Positions 23,996 to 34,304 of a DNA stretch of 64,000 nucleotides are shown here, piece by piece (position 1 is the stretch's first letter; the number at the start of each line of letters is the position of its first letter). Location of the stretch: NCBI GenBank assembly GCA_001600875.1, contig BCLD01000008.1, positions 211,606-275,605 of the forward strand, written 5' to 3'. Source of the DNA: Solicoccozyma terricola (lineage: Eukaryota; Basidiomycota; Tremellomycetes; Filobasidiales; Piskurozymaceae). Under the pieces are notes generated by a model that worked only from the letters and a program-made list of their open reading frames with translations, did no database searches and was not told the DNA's origin. The position numbers and the translations under genes are program-made.

Positions 23996-25497
23996 ATGCC
24001 ACCTCGCATCCCTCCGTCTCTCCTTCACAACGTCGTCCCCCGCAGACACCTCGCAACACACGCACCGCCCTTCTCCCAACCTCCCTCCTCAACAGCTCCA
24101 TTCCAGGTCTTCGACCGTCTCGCAAAGCGAGCCCAGAAAGATCGAGCAGCTACACGGAAGGGTGACGTCGACGAAGATGGGATTGGAGGTTTGGTAGGAG
24201 GGAAAAGCAGGGTTGTTGATTATCTGAGAGGTGAAATAGCTGAGAGGATGGGTGAGAGATTTGAAGTGAGTGGTGGGGGCCTGGGGCTGGGTGGTGGCCG
24301 TCGCCGGCAGCTGAGGACGTGCTGCTAACACGAATCGAACAGGATATTCGGACCTCACCATCAAAGATCTTGGACCTCTGCTCTGGATCTGGTCAACTTT
24401 CAAAAGTCCTTGGACGTCTGGAATCAACTCAAGAGATTCGAATGCTGGATATGAGTGGTCAGTTGCTTCTGCTGTTCCGCGAGGTCATTCCCATCGTATG
24501 ATGGTTTTAACGAATCCTGCGTTGCGTTGGTCAACCATACAGAGAAATCGCTTTGGCGGGATCCAGATGACGAGTTCGATGGTAAGTTTGAGAACCCCTC
24601 TCTACATCATATCTAACCACCAAGCTTACCATTCACCAAACCTCCCTCAGTGATTCCACAACGAACAGTAGTAGATGAAGAATCCCTCCTCACCGTCATC
24701 GACGAGAACTCTCAAGATTGTATCGTCTCGAACCTCGGCTTACATTGGGTGAATGATCTACCAGGTGTACTTACTCAGATACGAAGAGCGTTGAAACCGG
24801 ATGGAGTTTTCATCGGAGCAATGTTCGGAGGGGATACATTGTTTGAATTACGGACGGCGTTACAGTTAGCTGAACAGGAAAGAGATGGAGGGTTGAGTCC
24901 AAGAGTGTCACCGATGGCTGGTGAGAAGAACGTTTCTCGTTAAATATCATCCCTTATCGAAGACAAGTCGTACTGAATACACACTTCCGACTGCTTAGAC
25001 CCACGAGACGCGTCAGCACTGATGAATCGAGCAGGCTTCACCCTCCTCACTGTGGATATCGAGGACCTTTCGGTATCTTACCCTTCCATTTGGGAACTCA
25101 TGGAGGATTTGAGAGATATGGGTGAATCAGGAGCGGTACTAGGAAGAAGACCATTCATTAAGAGAGACGTGTTGATCGCTGCTGATGCGATTTATAGAGG
25201 TGAGTCTTTTTTAAACGTCTTGTGGGTCCGGAAACATGAAGGAAAATGTTGATGGCCGGGAGCGCTGGTGTAGAATTACATGGGAATGAAGATGGATCGG
25301 TGCCGGCCACCTTCCAAGTCATCTACCTAGTGAGTTGTTGGTCACAAGAATTGCAATCGAGGTGAATTCCTCTGAGACTTCTTCCATCCTTTTGTTCCCA
25401 ACACTAGATCGGTTGGAAACCAGCGGATTCTCAACCAAAACCATTACCACGAGGAAGTGGTAAGACTAACCTCAAGGATGTATTAGGATCAGAGTAG
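23996..25497 (+). CDS. NDUFAF5: Complex I assembly factor NDUFAF5 (methyltransferase-like)
   Basis: NDUFAF5 is a mitochondrial SAM-fold protein that hydroxylates an arginine of the NDUFS7 subunit early in complex I assembly. The first exon carries a mitochondrial presequence ([20 protein letters not shown]) and [17 protein letters not shown], the conserved N-terminal motif. After a GTGAGT intron come [20 protein letters not shown], the SAM-binding glycine loop, then [20 protein letters not shown], and [20 protein letters not shown]. Further exons give [18 protein letters not shown] and [15 protein letters not shown], ending with [20 protein letters not shown] and TAG 25495-25497. Order and spacing match the family closely. 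The stop is 27 bases from the stop of convergent TRM10. Confidence 0.92.
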
Positions 25498-25524
25498 GAT
25501 GACACACGGATCATTTATGTATTT

Positions 25525-27023
25525 TCATGACATGGCATTCAATGCCTCTTCTTCGTCAATCTCTTTGGTATCGAGGGCGTCATCAATGCCATCCTCTGAT
25601 GAACGTTCATAATCCTCCTGGAAATCGGCAAGGACTTCCTCCCCGTCCCCGTCCTCGTCCTCGTCCCCGTCTTCCTCTTCATCCTCGTCTCCCTCATCAC
25701 CCTCTTGCTTCCCACCACGACGTTCCTTCTTCGATGTCAATTTGAACTTGCGCGCTGGCATCACAGCTTCAAATGCCATCTTCCAATCCTTCATTTCGAT
25801 GTATTTCGCCAAGATATCAAAAACCTGGGGGTGGGGTATGGGTTCGCTTGTCAGAAACCCCAGGATCGAAGCAGACAAGTCAATGTGAACCTCACTTGAT
25901 TCACCGTCAATACCTTCCTCGTAGGCATTTCCGCCAAATAAGTCCCAATTGGTAATCTAGCTGTCCGAATCGCAAGACCTTGCGCTTTATCTCTACACAA
26001 GTTCTGCCGGAATGAGAGGTCAGCCTTTTTTTTCTTTTTCTTTTTGGTTTGCCCGTGCACACAATCTCTCGATTGTACGGAACCCTTACCTTGTACCTAT
26101 TTCGATCTACGATTCCTCCGATTATATAAGTTTCATCTTCTTTCAATGTCTCGAGTTCCTCTTCAGAATCGGCTGTGAGGTATACTAGTGATTGTCCTTT
26201 AAATGGAGATTCTTCATCGTCCTTTTGTTTTTGTACGATATCACCCAGACTTTCTGGCATACATGATATTCTGGTCCATTTATTTAAAGTCCCATGTGAG
26301 ACGATATCTAATCGATCTTTAAGACGTTTCTCAAATGACGTGAATGCGACGTTGAGGAATGGTTGGGACGAAAGTCGGTTGATAGAGTAGATGAAGGATA
26401 GTTGGGAAGACATGGATTTGATTTCCTGGAGAAGAAGAAAAAGAAGGGATCAGTTTTGGATATGAGCTACAGTGCTCGTTTCGCTCGCAAAGACAGAAGA
26501 TATGGATGCTCGCTTCGTTCGCGAAGAGATGAGCGTTCGCGGAAGAAGAGCTCCCTGACGGGAGCAAGGTCTTCGCTCCGCGAAGAAATGAATGCTCACT
26601 GCGTTCGCGATGAATGCTCGCTACGCTCGCGGAAGAACTCCCTAACGGGAGCCAAATCGTTCAACTCACATTCTCACTCATCAAGTCATCAAACCCACAA
26701 TCCACAATAACCGCCCCCTTCCAACATTTCTCATCCGACACCAACGAACCTTTCTTCCTCGCTTCATTTCTCAAACTTTTCAATCTGTTTCTACTCTTGA
26801 TCGTCTGTAAATCTTCTGCGCTTAATTTCCCTTCCTTGATATCCTGTTTCCGTTGAACATCTCTTGCTCGTTTACGTTCTCGTTCAGCTCGTCGACGGTC
26901 GAGCTTGGTCGCATCTCTCTGTGCCTGTTTTGCTGCTTTTTTGAGGGAAGTTTTGGATGGTCCGGGGGGGATGACGGTCGAGGTGGAAGTGGAAGCTGTA
27001 GGTTGTGGTGGTAGATTGTCCAT
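25525..27023 (-). CDS. TRM10: tRNA (guanine-9-N1)-methyltransferase TRM10
   Basis: Trm10 is a SPOUT-family enzyme that methylates N1 of G9 in tRNAs. Exon 1 has a basic coiled N-terminus (DRRRAERERKRARDVQRKQD) and WKGAVIVDCGFDDLMSEN. After intron 26426-26669 the frame reads EIKSMSSQLSFIYSINRLSS, then FKGQSLVYLTADSEEELETL, TYIIGGIVDRNRYK, ARLPIGTYLAEMPTRKVLTV and VFDILAKYIEMKDWKMAFEA. These are the canonical family blocks in order. The tail is extremely acidic (Glu/Asp/Gly repeats). ATG 27023 (MDNLPPQPT) is the first in frame and TGA is at 25525-25527. The 244-nt first intron is filled with the GCGAGCGAAGCGAGC repeat, whereas other introns of the gene are short. Confidence 0.92.
26469..26669 (-). 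repeat. Intronic GCGAGCGAAGCGAGC minisatellite cluster B
   Basis: Four to five degenerate copies of the 15-nt core lie in the TRM10 intron, again just downstream of the GTGAGT donor and in the sense orientation. Two short inverted repeats are interspersed: GCTCCC-TGAC-GGGAGC at 26550-26565 and CTCCC-TAAC-GGGAG at 26638-26651. A third is CTTCGC-TCC-GCGAAG at 26571-26585. The last is shared in part with cluster A. Confidence 0.85.
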
Positions 27024-27212
27024 GGTAAGAGATGTTTGACCTGAGCCGTGGTGGAGTATTGCACCGTAGTTGAATCGAACACTCCCCTCCCCCCTCCCCG
27101 TCCCTCCGTGAGAATTGACGCGGGGTGGTTCCCATCGAGATCTCATCCAACAGTCCTCTGGCCTCAACATCCATCCACACCGAGCACCACTACTCCACCG
27201 CAACGGCTCATC
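27024..27212. promoter_or_regulatory. Divergent promoter of TRM10 and NDUFS3
   Basis: Only 189 bases separate the two divergent start codons, so regulatory elements must be shared or overlapping. A C-rich block lies at about 27085-27107. I saw no CCAAT box. Confidence 0.45.
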
Positions 27213-28764
27213 ATGGCATCCAGATCAACCTCCATCCTCTCCTCCATCGCTAGACGCGTGCCAACACACGGCGTAGCTCCGAGACCATCCGTCGCCGCAA
27301 TCACTTCCTCCGCTGCAAGGGGTTTCCGATCAGCTGCTATATTACGAGGCAAGTATCGCCGTGAAAATCGCTCTTTCTCTACCCACCCAAACTCGGCGCA
27401 CCCGACATCTAACCCCAGACTCTTCTCTTCTCTCAAAACAGCCGATTTACCACCAGCAGGTAAACCCTCCGTCTCTCCATTCACCGAACCAGTCGGCATC
27501 AACCCTGCCGATCGAACAACTTCCCTATCAACTCCTCTTCATGAATACGGTCAATACCTCTTGACATGTTTACCTAAATTCATCCAACAATTCTCAGTAT
27601 ACAAGGATGAATTGACATTGTATACTTTTCCTCAAGGTGTCGTCCCAGTTTTGACTTTTTTAAGGGATCATACGAATACTCAGTATAAGGCTGTGATGGA
27701 TATCACCGCGGTGGATTACCCTACCAAGAGTCAGAGGTTTGAGGTGAGTCCCACAGTTCAAGTACCACCTCGTACCACCTCCTATACAAGATTAACACGA
27801 CCGACACTAAAAATCAAAATCATCCATGCGGTCTTCTCTTTCCTTTCATTCTCATTTCCCCCGGCCAAACCCTCTCTCCATTTTTATCTCACAGATCGTC
27901 TACAACCTCCTCTCAATCTCTCACAACTCTCGAATCAGACTAAAAACATACGCAGATGAAGTGACTCCTGTACCATCTGCTACTGGATTATATCGAGGTG
28001 CAGATTGGTATGAAAGAGAAGTTTGGGACATGTTTGGCGTTTTCTTTAGTGGACATCCGGATTTGAGGAGGATATTGACGGATTATGGTGAGTATTTTTT
28101 TTTAGAAGGTTGTTTGAATAGCTGGTGGGAGAACAGTCGAGGGGATGGGTGTAAGGCTGGCTGGCTGGTTGGCGGTTCATGAGTGTGTGTTCGTGGAACA
28201 GCGCGCGTGCGAATTCGCGCCCGATGTTTGGGGACAGTGGAGGACTTCTACGAACGAACCAACTCTGTCAAGGAAACAAAATCTGATCTCTTTTTTTTTC
28301 GAAAACACTTCACGACGATGAATAGGATTCGAGGGTCATCCTCTACGCAAGGACTTCCCATTGACTGTATGTCCCTCAAATTTAATCTTTCTCTAAACCC
28401 AATCCCTCTCACGCACTAATTCTCTCTCATCACCTACCTGCGTTTTCCCTTTCCTCTGCACACGCGCACAAAATAGGGTTACTCTGAAGTCCGATACGAT
28501 GAAGTTAAAAAACGAGTCGTATACGAACCATTACAATTATCTCAAGCGTTTAGGAACTTTGGAGATGCTGCTAGTCCATGGGAACAAGTTGGACAAGGGA
28601 AGGAATCTACTCCGGAGGTGAGAGAGATTTCTATTTCGGGGGTTCTTTTTGGAAGAGGTCCAAGAGCTGAAATGATGGACATCGGGCGGATTTTTTTTTT
28701 TTCTTCAAAACAGACTTATAAGATCCCTCCTCCACCTCCACCACCAAAGGAGGAGAAGAAGTAG
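27213..28764 (+). CDS. NDUFS3: Complex I 30-kDa subunit NDUFS3
   Basis: NDUFS3 is a core subunit of the matrix arm of mitochondrial complex I. The N-terminus from ATG 27213 is an Arg/Ser-rich presequence ([20 protein letters not shown]). The mature part has [60 protein letters not shown], then the diagnostic [48 protein letters not shown] and [20 protein letters not shown]. It ends with a short proline/lysine tail and TAG 28762-28764. A 93-nt stopless segment (27349-27441) between presequence and mature region has a GCAAGT donor and CAG acceptor, so it may be a GC-AG intron or may be retained. Introns later in the gene are ordinary GT-AG. Confidence 0.94.
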
Positions 28765-29233
28765 ATTAAAATTGTAGGCAGAGTGGTAGATTTCGCGCGC
28801 ATGAAGAACAATTCGATTGGTATTGTTTTCTTTTCGGGGGGTTAATAATGTCTTTACCGACCTACTTTCAGCGAAAACTAGTCCTGTTTACTTGTCTCGT
28901 TGCCCGACATATACCCTTCGCGCCCCCCTTTTCTTCTTTTTTTTCTTCCGTAGCAGAGGGGCACAGCATGGGACTTTTTGATATTGTTTAAAAGGAATGA
29001 TGGAAGTAACGACGGACGTTCTCAGAGTTTCAATTTCTTCCCCTTTTTTTTGGGCCCCAAAACGTCAATTCTCTCATGTTTTGATCTCCCGCACGAAATG
29101 AACAGTAGAAGTACTCGCATTCCACGAGTTACCCATCCATCTCAAAAGATCATGCATATACATCTAACCAATAATCCGCGACCCCCTCCAGCGACCTCCT
29201 CCCTTCTCTCCTCTTCGATCCAACCCCCGCAAT
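28765..29233. other. Convergent 3' flanks of NDUFS3 and the 21-kDa subunit gene
   Basis: About 470 bases, T-rich then C-rich, between two convergent stops. They fit 3' untranslated regions, and no additional gene was seen. Confidence 0.5.
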
Positions 29234-30632
29234 TCACTTATACGCAACCATCGGCCAATACGCATCCGGTGCATGTGGAATCTCATCACCTGCCTGTGGT
29301 CTCCATTTGTATCCAGGTGGCGTAGGAGGAAGTCCAGATGCGGTATTGGTGGTAGACGAGGAGATACCAGGTGATTTGAATGTAGATGGAAGAGCTGCGA
29401 GTGTTTGTGTTAGAGTTGGTTTGGTGGTTGATGTGGTGGTTATTTCAGTAGAGGTTGGTGTTGGAAGACTATGTGGGGGGAGTTTATATCAGATTACCCA
29501 AACGGTGGGGGGCGAGGAGAGTGGAAGACGTACGCCTTTTGACCCTCTGGAGAAGACAATAACAAGTCCGTTAGGTACTCTTGAGAAATTACAGAAGTTT
29601 GTGGGTATTGTCTTCGTGTCTAATCGATGGAAAAATCATGAACACCGATCGATCAGTTCGCGCCGGNGGGGGGGGGGGGGGGGGGTTACATCTTTCTAGA
29701 CAGGCCAGCAACGATTGTCATTGCAAAACTCACGTCTCGTTTCCAATACTATATTCAAACACGCACACCGCCGCGATGAGAAAAGAGTGGTAATAAAAAA
29801 GAAAAATCAGCGATCCAGATCCAGCCCCGCCAGTCCGCCCTCCTTTCCTCCATCCCTTCCCGTCCCGTCCTCCATCCCCCCCTTCCCCCTCTCCCTCCTC
29901 TTTCATCCCCACCACCACCCCAACGCACTCACCGGATTAAAAGCCGGATCACTAGCTTTCGTTGCAGGAGTAGCGAACCTTTCCGGCCTAGAAGCAGGTT
30001 GTGGGTATCGATTAAGTGCAGGGATTGGAAGACCGGATGAGATCTCGGGATTGACTGTGGCGCCGCGGGGGGGAGGGGGGCGGAAGGGGGGAGGGGGGAA
30101 GGTGGGGGGGAAGGTTGGGAAGTGGGAAGGGGTGGGAAGGGGTACAAGTGGTTAGTCGAAGGGTTTAGGATATGGAACATGGGTGGATTGGTACTAACCG
30201 ACGGTAACGTCTCCTAAAACGACGAAGAAGAAAACAAGGAAAATCAAGATATATATATCGTATTCGTTAATCGATCTATTAGAACCAACCCCCCCCCCTC
30301 CTCCTCCTCTCTTCCTCCTCCTAACTCCCAACGCAGGTAAAAAATCATCCATTCCCAATCACTCACTGATCTTTTTCCAGAATCCCTAATAAACCAAAAC
30401 ACGGACGACGACGACGACGACGAGGAGGAGGAGGAGGAGGAGGACGAGGAGGAGGAAAAAAACCCGCGCAGAACAATCAGTTATCCAACATCAACCATTT
30501 CTTAATCCCCCCCTCCTCTCCCCCCCCCCCCCCGCGCGGGAGCCTTGAAAAACGGACAAAGACAAGACTCACTGTTGGATGTGCGTGATAAAGCGTATGA
30601 TCAGCCGATTTGGCTGCGATTCGTGCTGCCAT
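29234..30632 (-). CDS. Complex I accessory subunit, fungal 21.3-kDa (NUZM) type
   Basis: The predicted 183-residue protein resembles the fungal NADH:ubiquinone oxidoreductase 21.3-kDa accessory subunit. It has FWKKI, ISSGLPIPALNRYPQPASRP, NPYWKRDTRRQYPQTSVISQ and EYLTDLLLSSPEGQKA; the motif NP-YWKRD-RR-YP is the most telling. Seven exons were placed: 30573-30632, 30367-30385, 30199-30213, 29933-30054, 29734-29748, 29534-29619 and 29234-29468. Their lengths are 60, 19, 15, 122, 15, 86 and 235, and their phases fit throughout. Three are microexons, one of which encodes exactly YWKRD. The C-terminus is Thr/Ser-rich, then GYKWRPQAGDEIPHAPDAYW and TGA 29234-29236. Poly-C/G runs lie in two introns, one next to an N at 29667. 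Confidence 0.82.
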
Positions 30633-31828
30633 GATGGAGATGATGGTGTGGTTGGGTGAGTGGGGTGAGTGAGTGAGTGGTATTTGTCGATCGATGGGAT
30701 GTTGAGATGGAATGAAAGCTAGGCCGAGGAGGGGTGGGATTCTATGCGCGCATAATGACGTGTTATTCATGTATCAGGTTGTGGGGGGGGCGGGGCGGGC
30801 AGCTCGGTTAGTGAATACCGGGGGTTAACTACTGGTGGTTAGGAGGACGTGGTTGGAAGGGGAAAGGGAAAGGGAAAAAAGGGGGGGGAAGGAAGAAATT
30901 CGAGGGGTGTGTGTAGAAATTACGGGGAGAGTGGGTTGTTGGTCTGTTGGTCTTCCGTTTTTGTTTGCAAAAAGGGGGAGGGGGAGGGGGAGGGGACCGT
31001 ATTGCAGAAGTTGTTTTTATTCCATAATCAACAGTTAACCAACTGTGCATACGACTTCCTTTCAAGGAAAGACAATCAACCTAAATGACCCCCCCCCCAC
31101 CCACTACCTAAAACATCATACCCATCTTCAACCCCTAACCCCACACAATTCCCTCCTTCGAAAACAAAAAGGTGGGGCATGTTACCTCATTTTGGACAAC
31201 TTTGTAAGAAAAACAACACGAACACCCAACAACCAACACCATAGCCTTTGGTAACAAGATCCCCTCCNCCCCCCCCCCCCCCCCCCTCCCTTCCCCTTCG
31301 AATTAATCAATGACAACTCACGTACCCGGCTCTGCGAAGGGAAACGTATACTACGACCATTCGCCGCTGCGCTCGCCGCGCGGCAACAATAAGGGAAAAA
31401 ACCCGACGCGACGTTCCTTTGAAACATGGGTGGTGGGACACAGGGACAACTGCTACAGTTGATCCCCCAACCTGTTAATCTGATGATGATGATGCTATGT
31501 GTCCCCTTGTCCCCCGTCCCCCGTTCCCTGCATGCCAAGCAACCCCCCCTCTCCCCCCCTCTCCCCCCCTCCCTCCCCTCCCCCTCGACGCGACTGACAA
31601 GACGGACTTGGCAAGAGTGTGCTGATGTTCCCTTTCTTGGCTTCACCACATCCATCCTTCCATCCCCTCCCCGCATCCTTCGAGGGGGCAGTGCTGGTAG
31701 TAGTAGTAGTAGTAGTCACAGTAGTAGCAGCAGTTAGTAGTAGCACCAGAGTCTTATTCCATCCACCCCTTCACAATACACAACACAACACATCCCACAT
31801 CACATCCAGCCCCCACACACACACAACC
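30633..31828. other. 1.2-kb divergent intergenic region rich in homopolymers
   Basis: This separates the 21-kDa complex I gene from the MP88-like gene. It contains G- and C-rich runs (for example 31269-31286, next to an N at 31268), CT-rich blocks at about 31545-31590 and a GTA triplet repeat at about 31698-31716. The open frames found here are low-complexity shadows. A CACA-rich leader precedes the plus-strand ATG. Confidence 0.5.
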
Positions 31829-33170
31829 ATGCTCGCTCTCCCTCTAACAATCCTCGCAACACTCCTCGCAACCACATCCCCCACCCACGCTCAAGTCATA
31901 GCAACAAACCCAAATGGCGCTACAAACCCTTCCACTCCTGCTCTTGCATCGCAAGGGACACCGATAAATCAGACTTCGATGGCTAGGTTACTTAGTTTGA
32001 ATGGGGTAGATGACTTTTGTCTGTTTGGACCACCGGAGAATGGACCGGAATCGTTGATTGGGAATGTGGAGCCGATCGTCGTGGCGTATTGTACAAAGGT
32101 GAGTCGCGAACGCAGTGAGCAGGCGAGCGTAGTGAGCACTCTTCGCGAGCGAAGCGAGCATTCGCCGCGAACGCAGTGAGCACTCATCGCGAGCGAAGCG
32201 AGCATTCGTCTCTTCGCGAGCGAAAGCGAGCATTCGTCTCTTCTGTCTTCGCGAAGCGAAGACTATTGTATTGCGAACGTAGTGAGCACTTAGTTCTTCG
32301 CGAACGTAGTGAGCATTCATCGCGAGCGAAGCGAGCATCATCTCTTCGCGAGCGTAGTGAGCATTCACTACCTCGCGAGCGAAGCGAGCATTCATCGCGA
32401 GCGAAGCGAGCATTCATTTCTCCCATCTGTCTTCGCGACCGTAATGATCATACACTACTTCGCGCGACGCAAACCAACCATTGTCTTGCGAGTATACCGA
32501 GGATTCATGTTCTTTCGCGCAACAAGGACTAATTGTCTTGCGAATTGAACGTTTTGATCTGATTTTTTTTTTCACGCGATATTTTTTCCGCTACGGAGAG
32601 GGAGAGAGATTCAAGTGCACATTACTGATTCCTTTTTCCTTTTTTTTTCTTATTCTTTTTTGACCCTTTTTTTGACCTTCTTTTTTCGCTTCTTTTTTTC
32701 CTTTTGGCACACTCTTTCATCGGTTGTTCTTCTCGTGGCCGTTTTTGTCCCCATACAGCCACGAAATGGAGCTCGTCTTATTCCAGACGGGACCATTCAA
32801 TCCGCTCATGTACGTTGTCCTCCCTTTTCGCAACCAATCCCTCACCCATCCCCTTGCTGAGCCGAGGAAACCCCCGCCCCACCGCCGCCCACAGTTCGTC
32901 AAAACCCCACTCTACGTCCAAATCTACGGTTTCTTCGACGGAACAAAGATAAACATCCCAAGCGGTGACTCAGGTGGTGAACTTGACCCTCACGGTGCTG
33001 AAAACTTGGGTAACCCAATAGGTGGTAACGTAACTTCAAACGTATCTGGTTCAGATGTGTTTTATGAGGAATGGATGAGTTTTATAAGTTTTGATCAGTA
33101 TTGTTTGAGGATTTGTACCGCGGAGAATTCGGATTATACAGCGGCGTTGATGTGTGAACAGTGAGTGGGA

Positions 33171-33201
<31 letters not shown>

Positions 33202-34304
33202 AGGGGGGGGGGGGGGGGGGGGGAACGAGGCGTCGGTGCTAATCATCCTCTCTGGTCATCCTACGAATCAGTGAACTCGATGTTATGGGATGGTGAGTTC
33301 CGTCGAAACCATTCGCGAAAATCCTTCCCAAGTACGCATCACTGATACGTGATACCAAACCACGATCAGCCAATTCGTTATGCCGGGTGAGTAGTGAGGA
33401 TGTATAAAAGGGCCCTCCCAAAACTGACTAACCATCTGTTTCTGCTTATCAGGAAAATACGAGAACAATACGTTCAGTGCGTCGGCATGTTACTAGTAGC
33501 CTTTCGCCACCGTGCCCCTCATCCACTGACGCCCCCCCCCCCCTCCCCAACCTACCAGCTTCATGCGATGCAGACGCTGGAGAAGGACCTGGGATCTACC
33601 CAATCGCTAACGGCACTTCATCGACGTTCAAACAAAGGTACACTGGTTCGTACACGGATGCAGCTGGTAAGTGATTCGCTTTTTTTCCCCGGTTCATCAA
33701 TTGGGTAAAGATGGAAAATGGACAACTAACTTCAGTGGGCGGGGGCGGGCGGGGGAAACAGGCTCGCTGCAGTATTGGACGGTGGGAGACTTGACGACTC
33801 CAACTGCAGCGTATACGTGGGTATTGGTTAGAAGATCAGTTATGTCTTGACACACGGGACTGATCGGAACGCCATTTTCAAATCGACAGAACACCTGCGT
33901 CGTCCAACTGCGTAACCTACTCCACCATTAGCAGTGAGTACCATGATCTGAACCTCCATGAAGATGACATGAAGCTTTGGAACCTGACCCCCCCTCTCCT
34001 CCCCTCCAAAGACGGAATCGACACCGCCAACCTCGTCGCCTCCGCCACCGCCACCCCCTCCGGCAGTGGCAGTCCATCATCCTCCTCGACATCTGGCACA
34101 AACACCGCCGCGCGAACAACCGCTCCTAACGCGTCTGGTACGGCATCCACATCATCTCGAGCAAGTGTATCCAGCGCTACTTCGTCGTCTGGAGCGAGAG
34201 CTTCTTATGTGTTCGGTGGTGCAGAGGGAGTTTGGATCAACTTCCTTGGTGTGGGATTGAGTTTGGGCGCTCTTGGTATCGGAGCAGCGGCGTTGGTGTT
34301 GTGA
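31829..34304 (+). CDS. MP88-like secreted GPI-type mannoprotein
   Basis: The protein resembles Cryptococcus MP88, a macrophage-activating mannoprotein, and its widespread fungal relatives. It begins with a signal peptide (MLALPLTILATLLATTSPTH). Conserved blocks follow: VDDFCLFGPPENGPESLIGN, NGARLIPDGTIQSAH, FVKTPLYVQIYGFFDGTKIN, GDSGGELDPHGAENLGNPIG, then YCLRICTAENSDYTAALMCE and HELDVMGC. Cysteines are regularly spaced. The last exon is a Ser/Thr/Ala-rich stalk and a hydrophobic end (FLGVGLSLGALGIGAAALVL), as for GPI attachment. TGA is at 34302-34304. Intron 32099-32758 is 660 nt and holds the largest minisatellite cluster. The intron after MCE holds two poly-G runs of 29 and 21. Cell-wall location is inferred from the signal and tail. 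Confidence 0.85.
32099..32545 (+). repeat. Intronic GCGAGCGAAGCGAGC minisatellite cluster C
   Basis: About twelve clear copies of the 15-nt core, plus two decayed ones, begin immediately after the GTGAGT donor of the long MP88-like intron. Two sub-types alternate: GCGAGCGAAGCGAGC and GCGAAC/GCGAGC followed by GYAGTGAGC. They are separated by ATTCATC or TCTTC spacers. Copies become degenerate toward the 3' side. Open frames through this array (Arg-Glu-Arg-Ser-Glu-His repeats) are by-products. Confidence 0.9.
33173..33223. repeat. Interrupted poly(G) tract, 29 + 21 nt
   Basis: Two runs of G (29 and 21) separated by a single A, inside an intron of the MP88-like gene shortly after a GTGAGT donor. 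Here G is on the sense strand, opposite to the poly-C intron of the glycosyltransferase-like gene. Confidence 0.9.

Noticed and set aside
30477..31065. Minus- and plus-strand frames in the G/C-rich intergenic region as genes
   Set aside because: Low-complexity composition, no conserved motifs, overlapping each other on both strands.
32099..32545. Open frames made of Arg-Glu-Arg-Ser-Glu-His and related repeats on both strands
   Set aside because: They are translations of the intronic minisatellite. The host gene's conserved frame requires this segment to be spliced out.
32099..32545. CRISPR-like array
   Set aside because: Repeats are degenerate, spacers are short and themselves repetitive, the host is a fungus and the array lies inside an intron.
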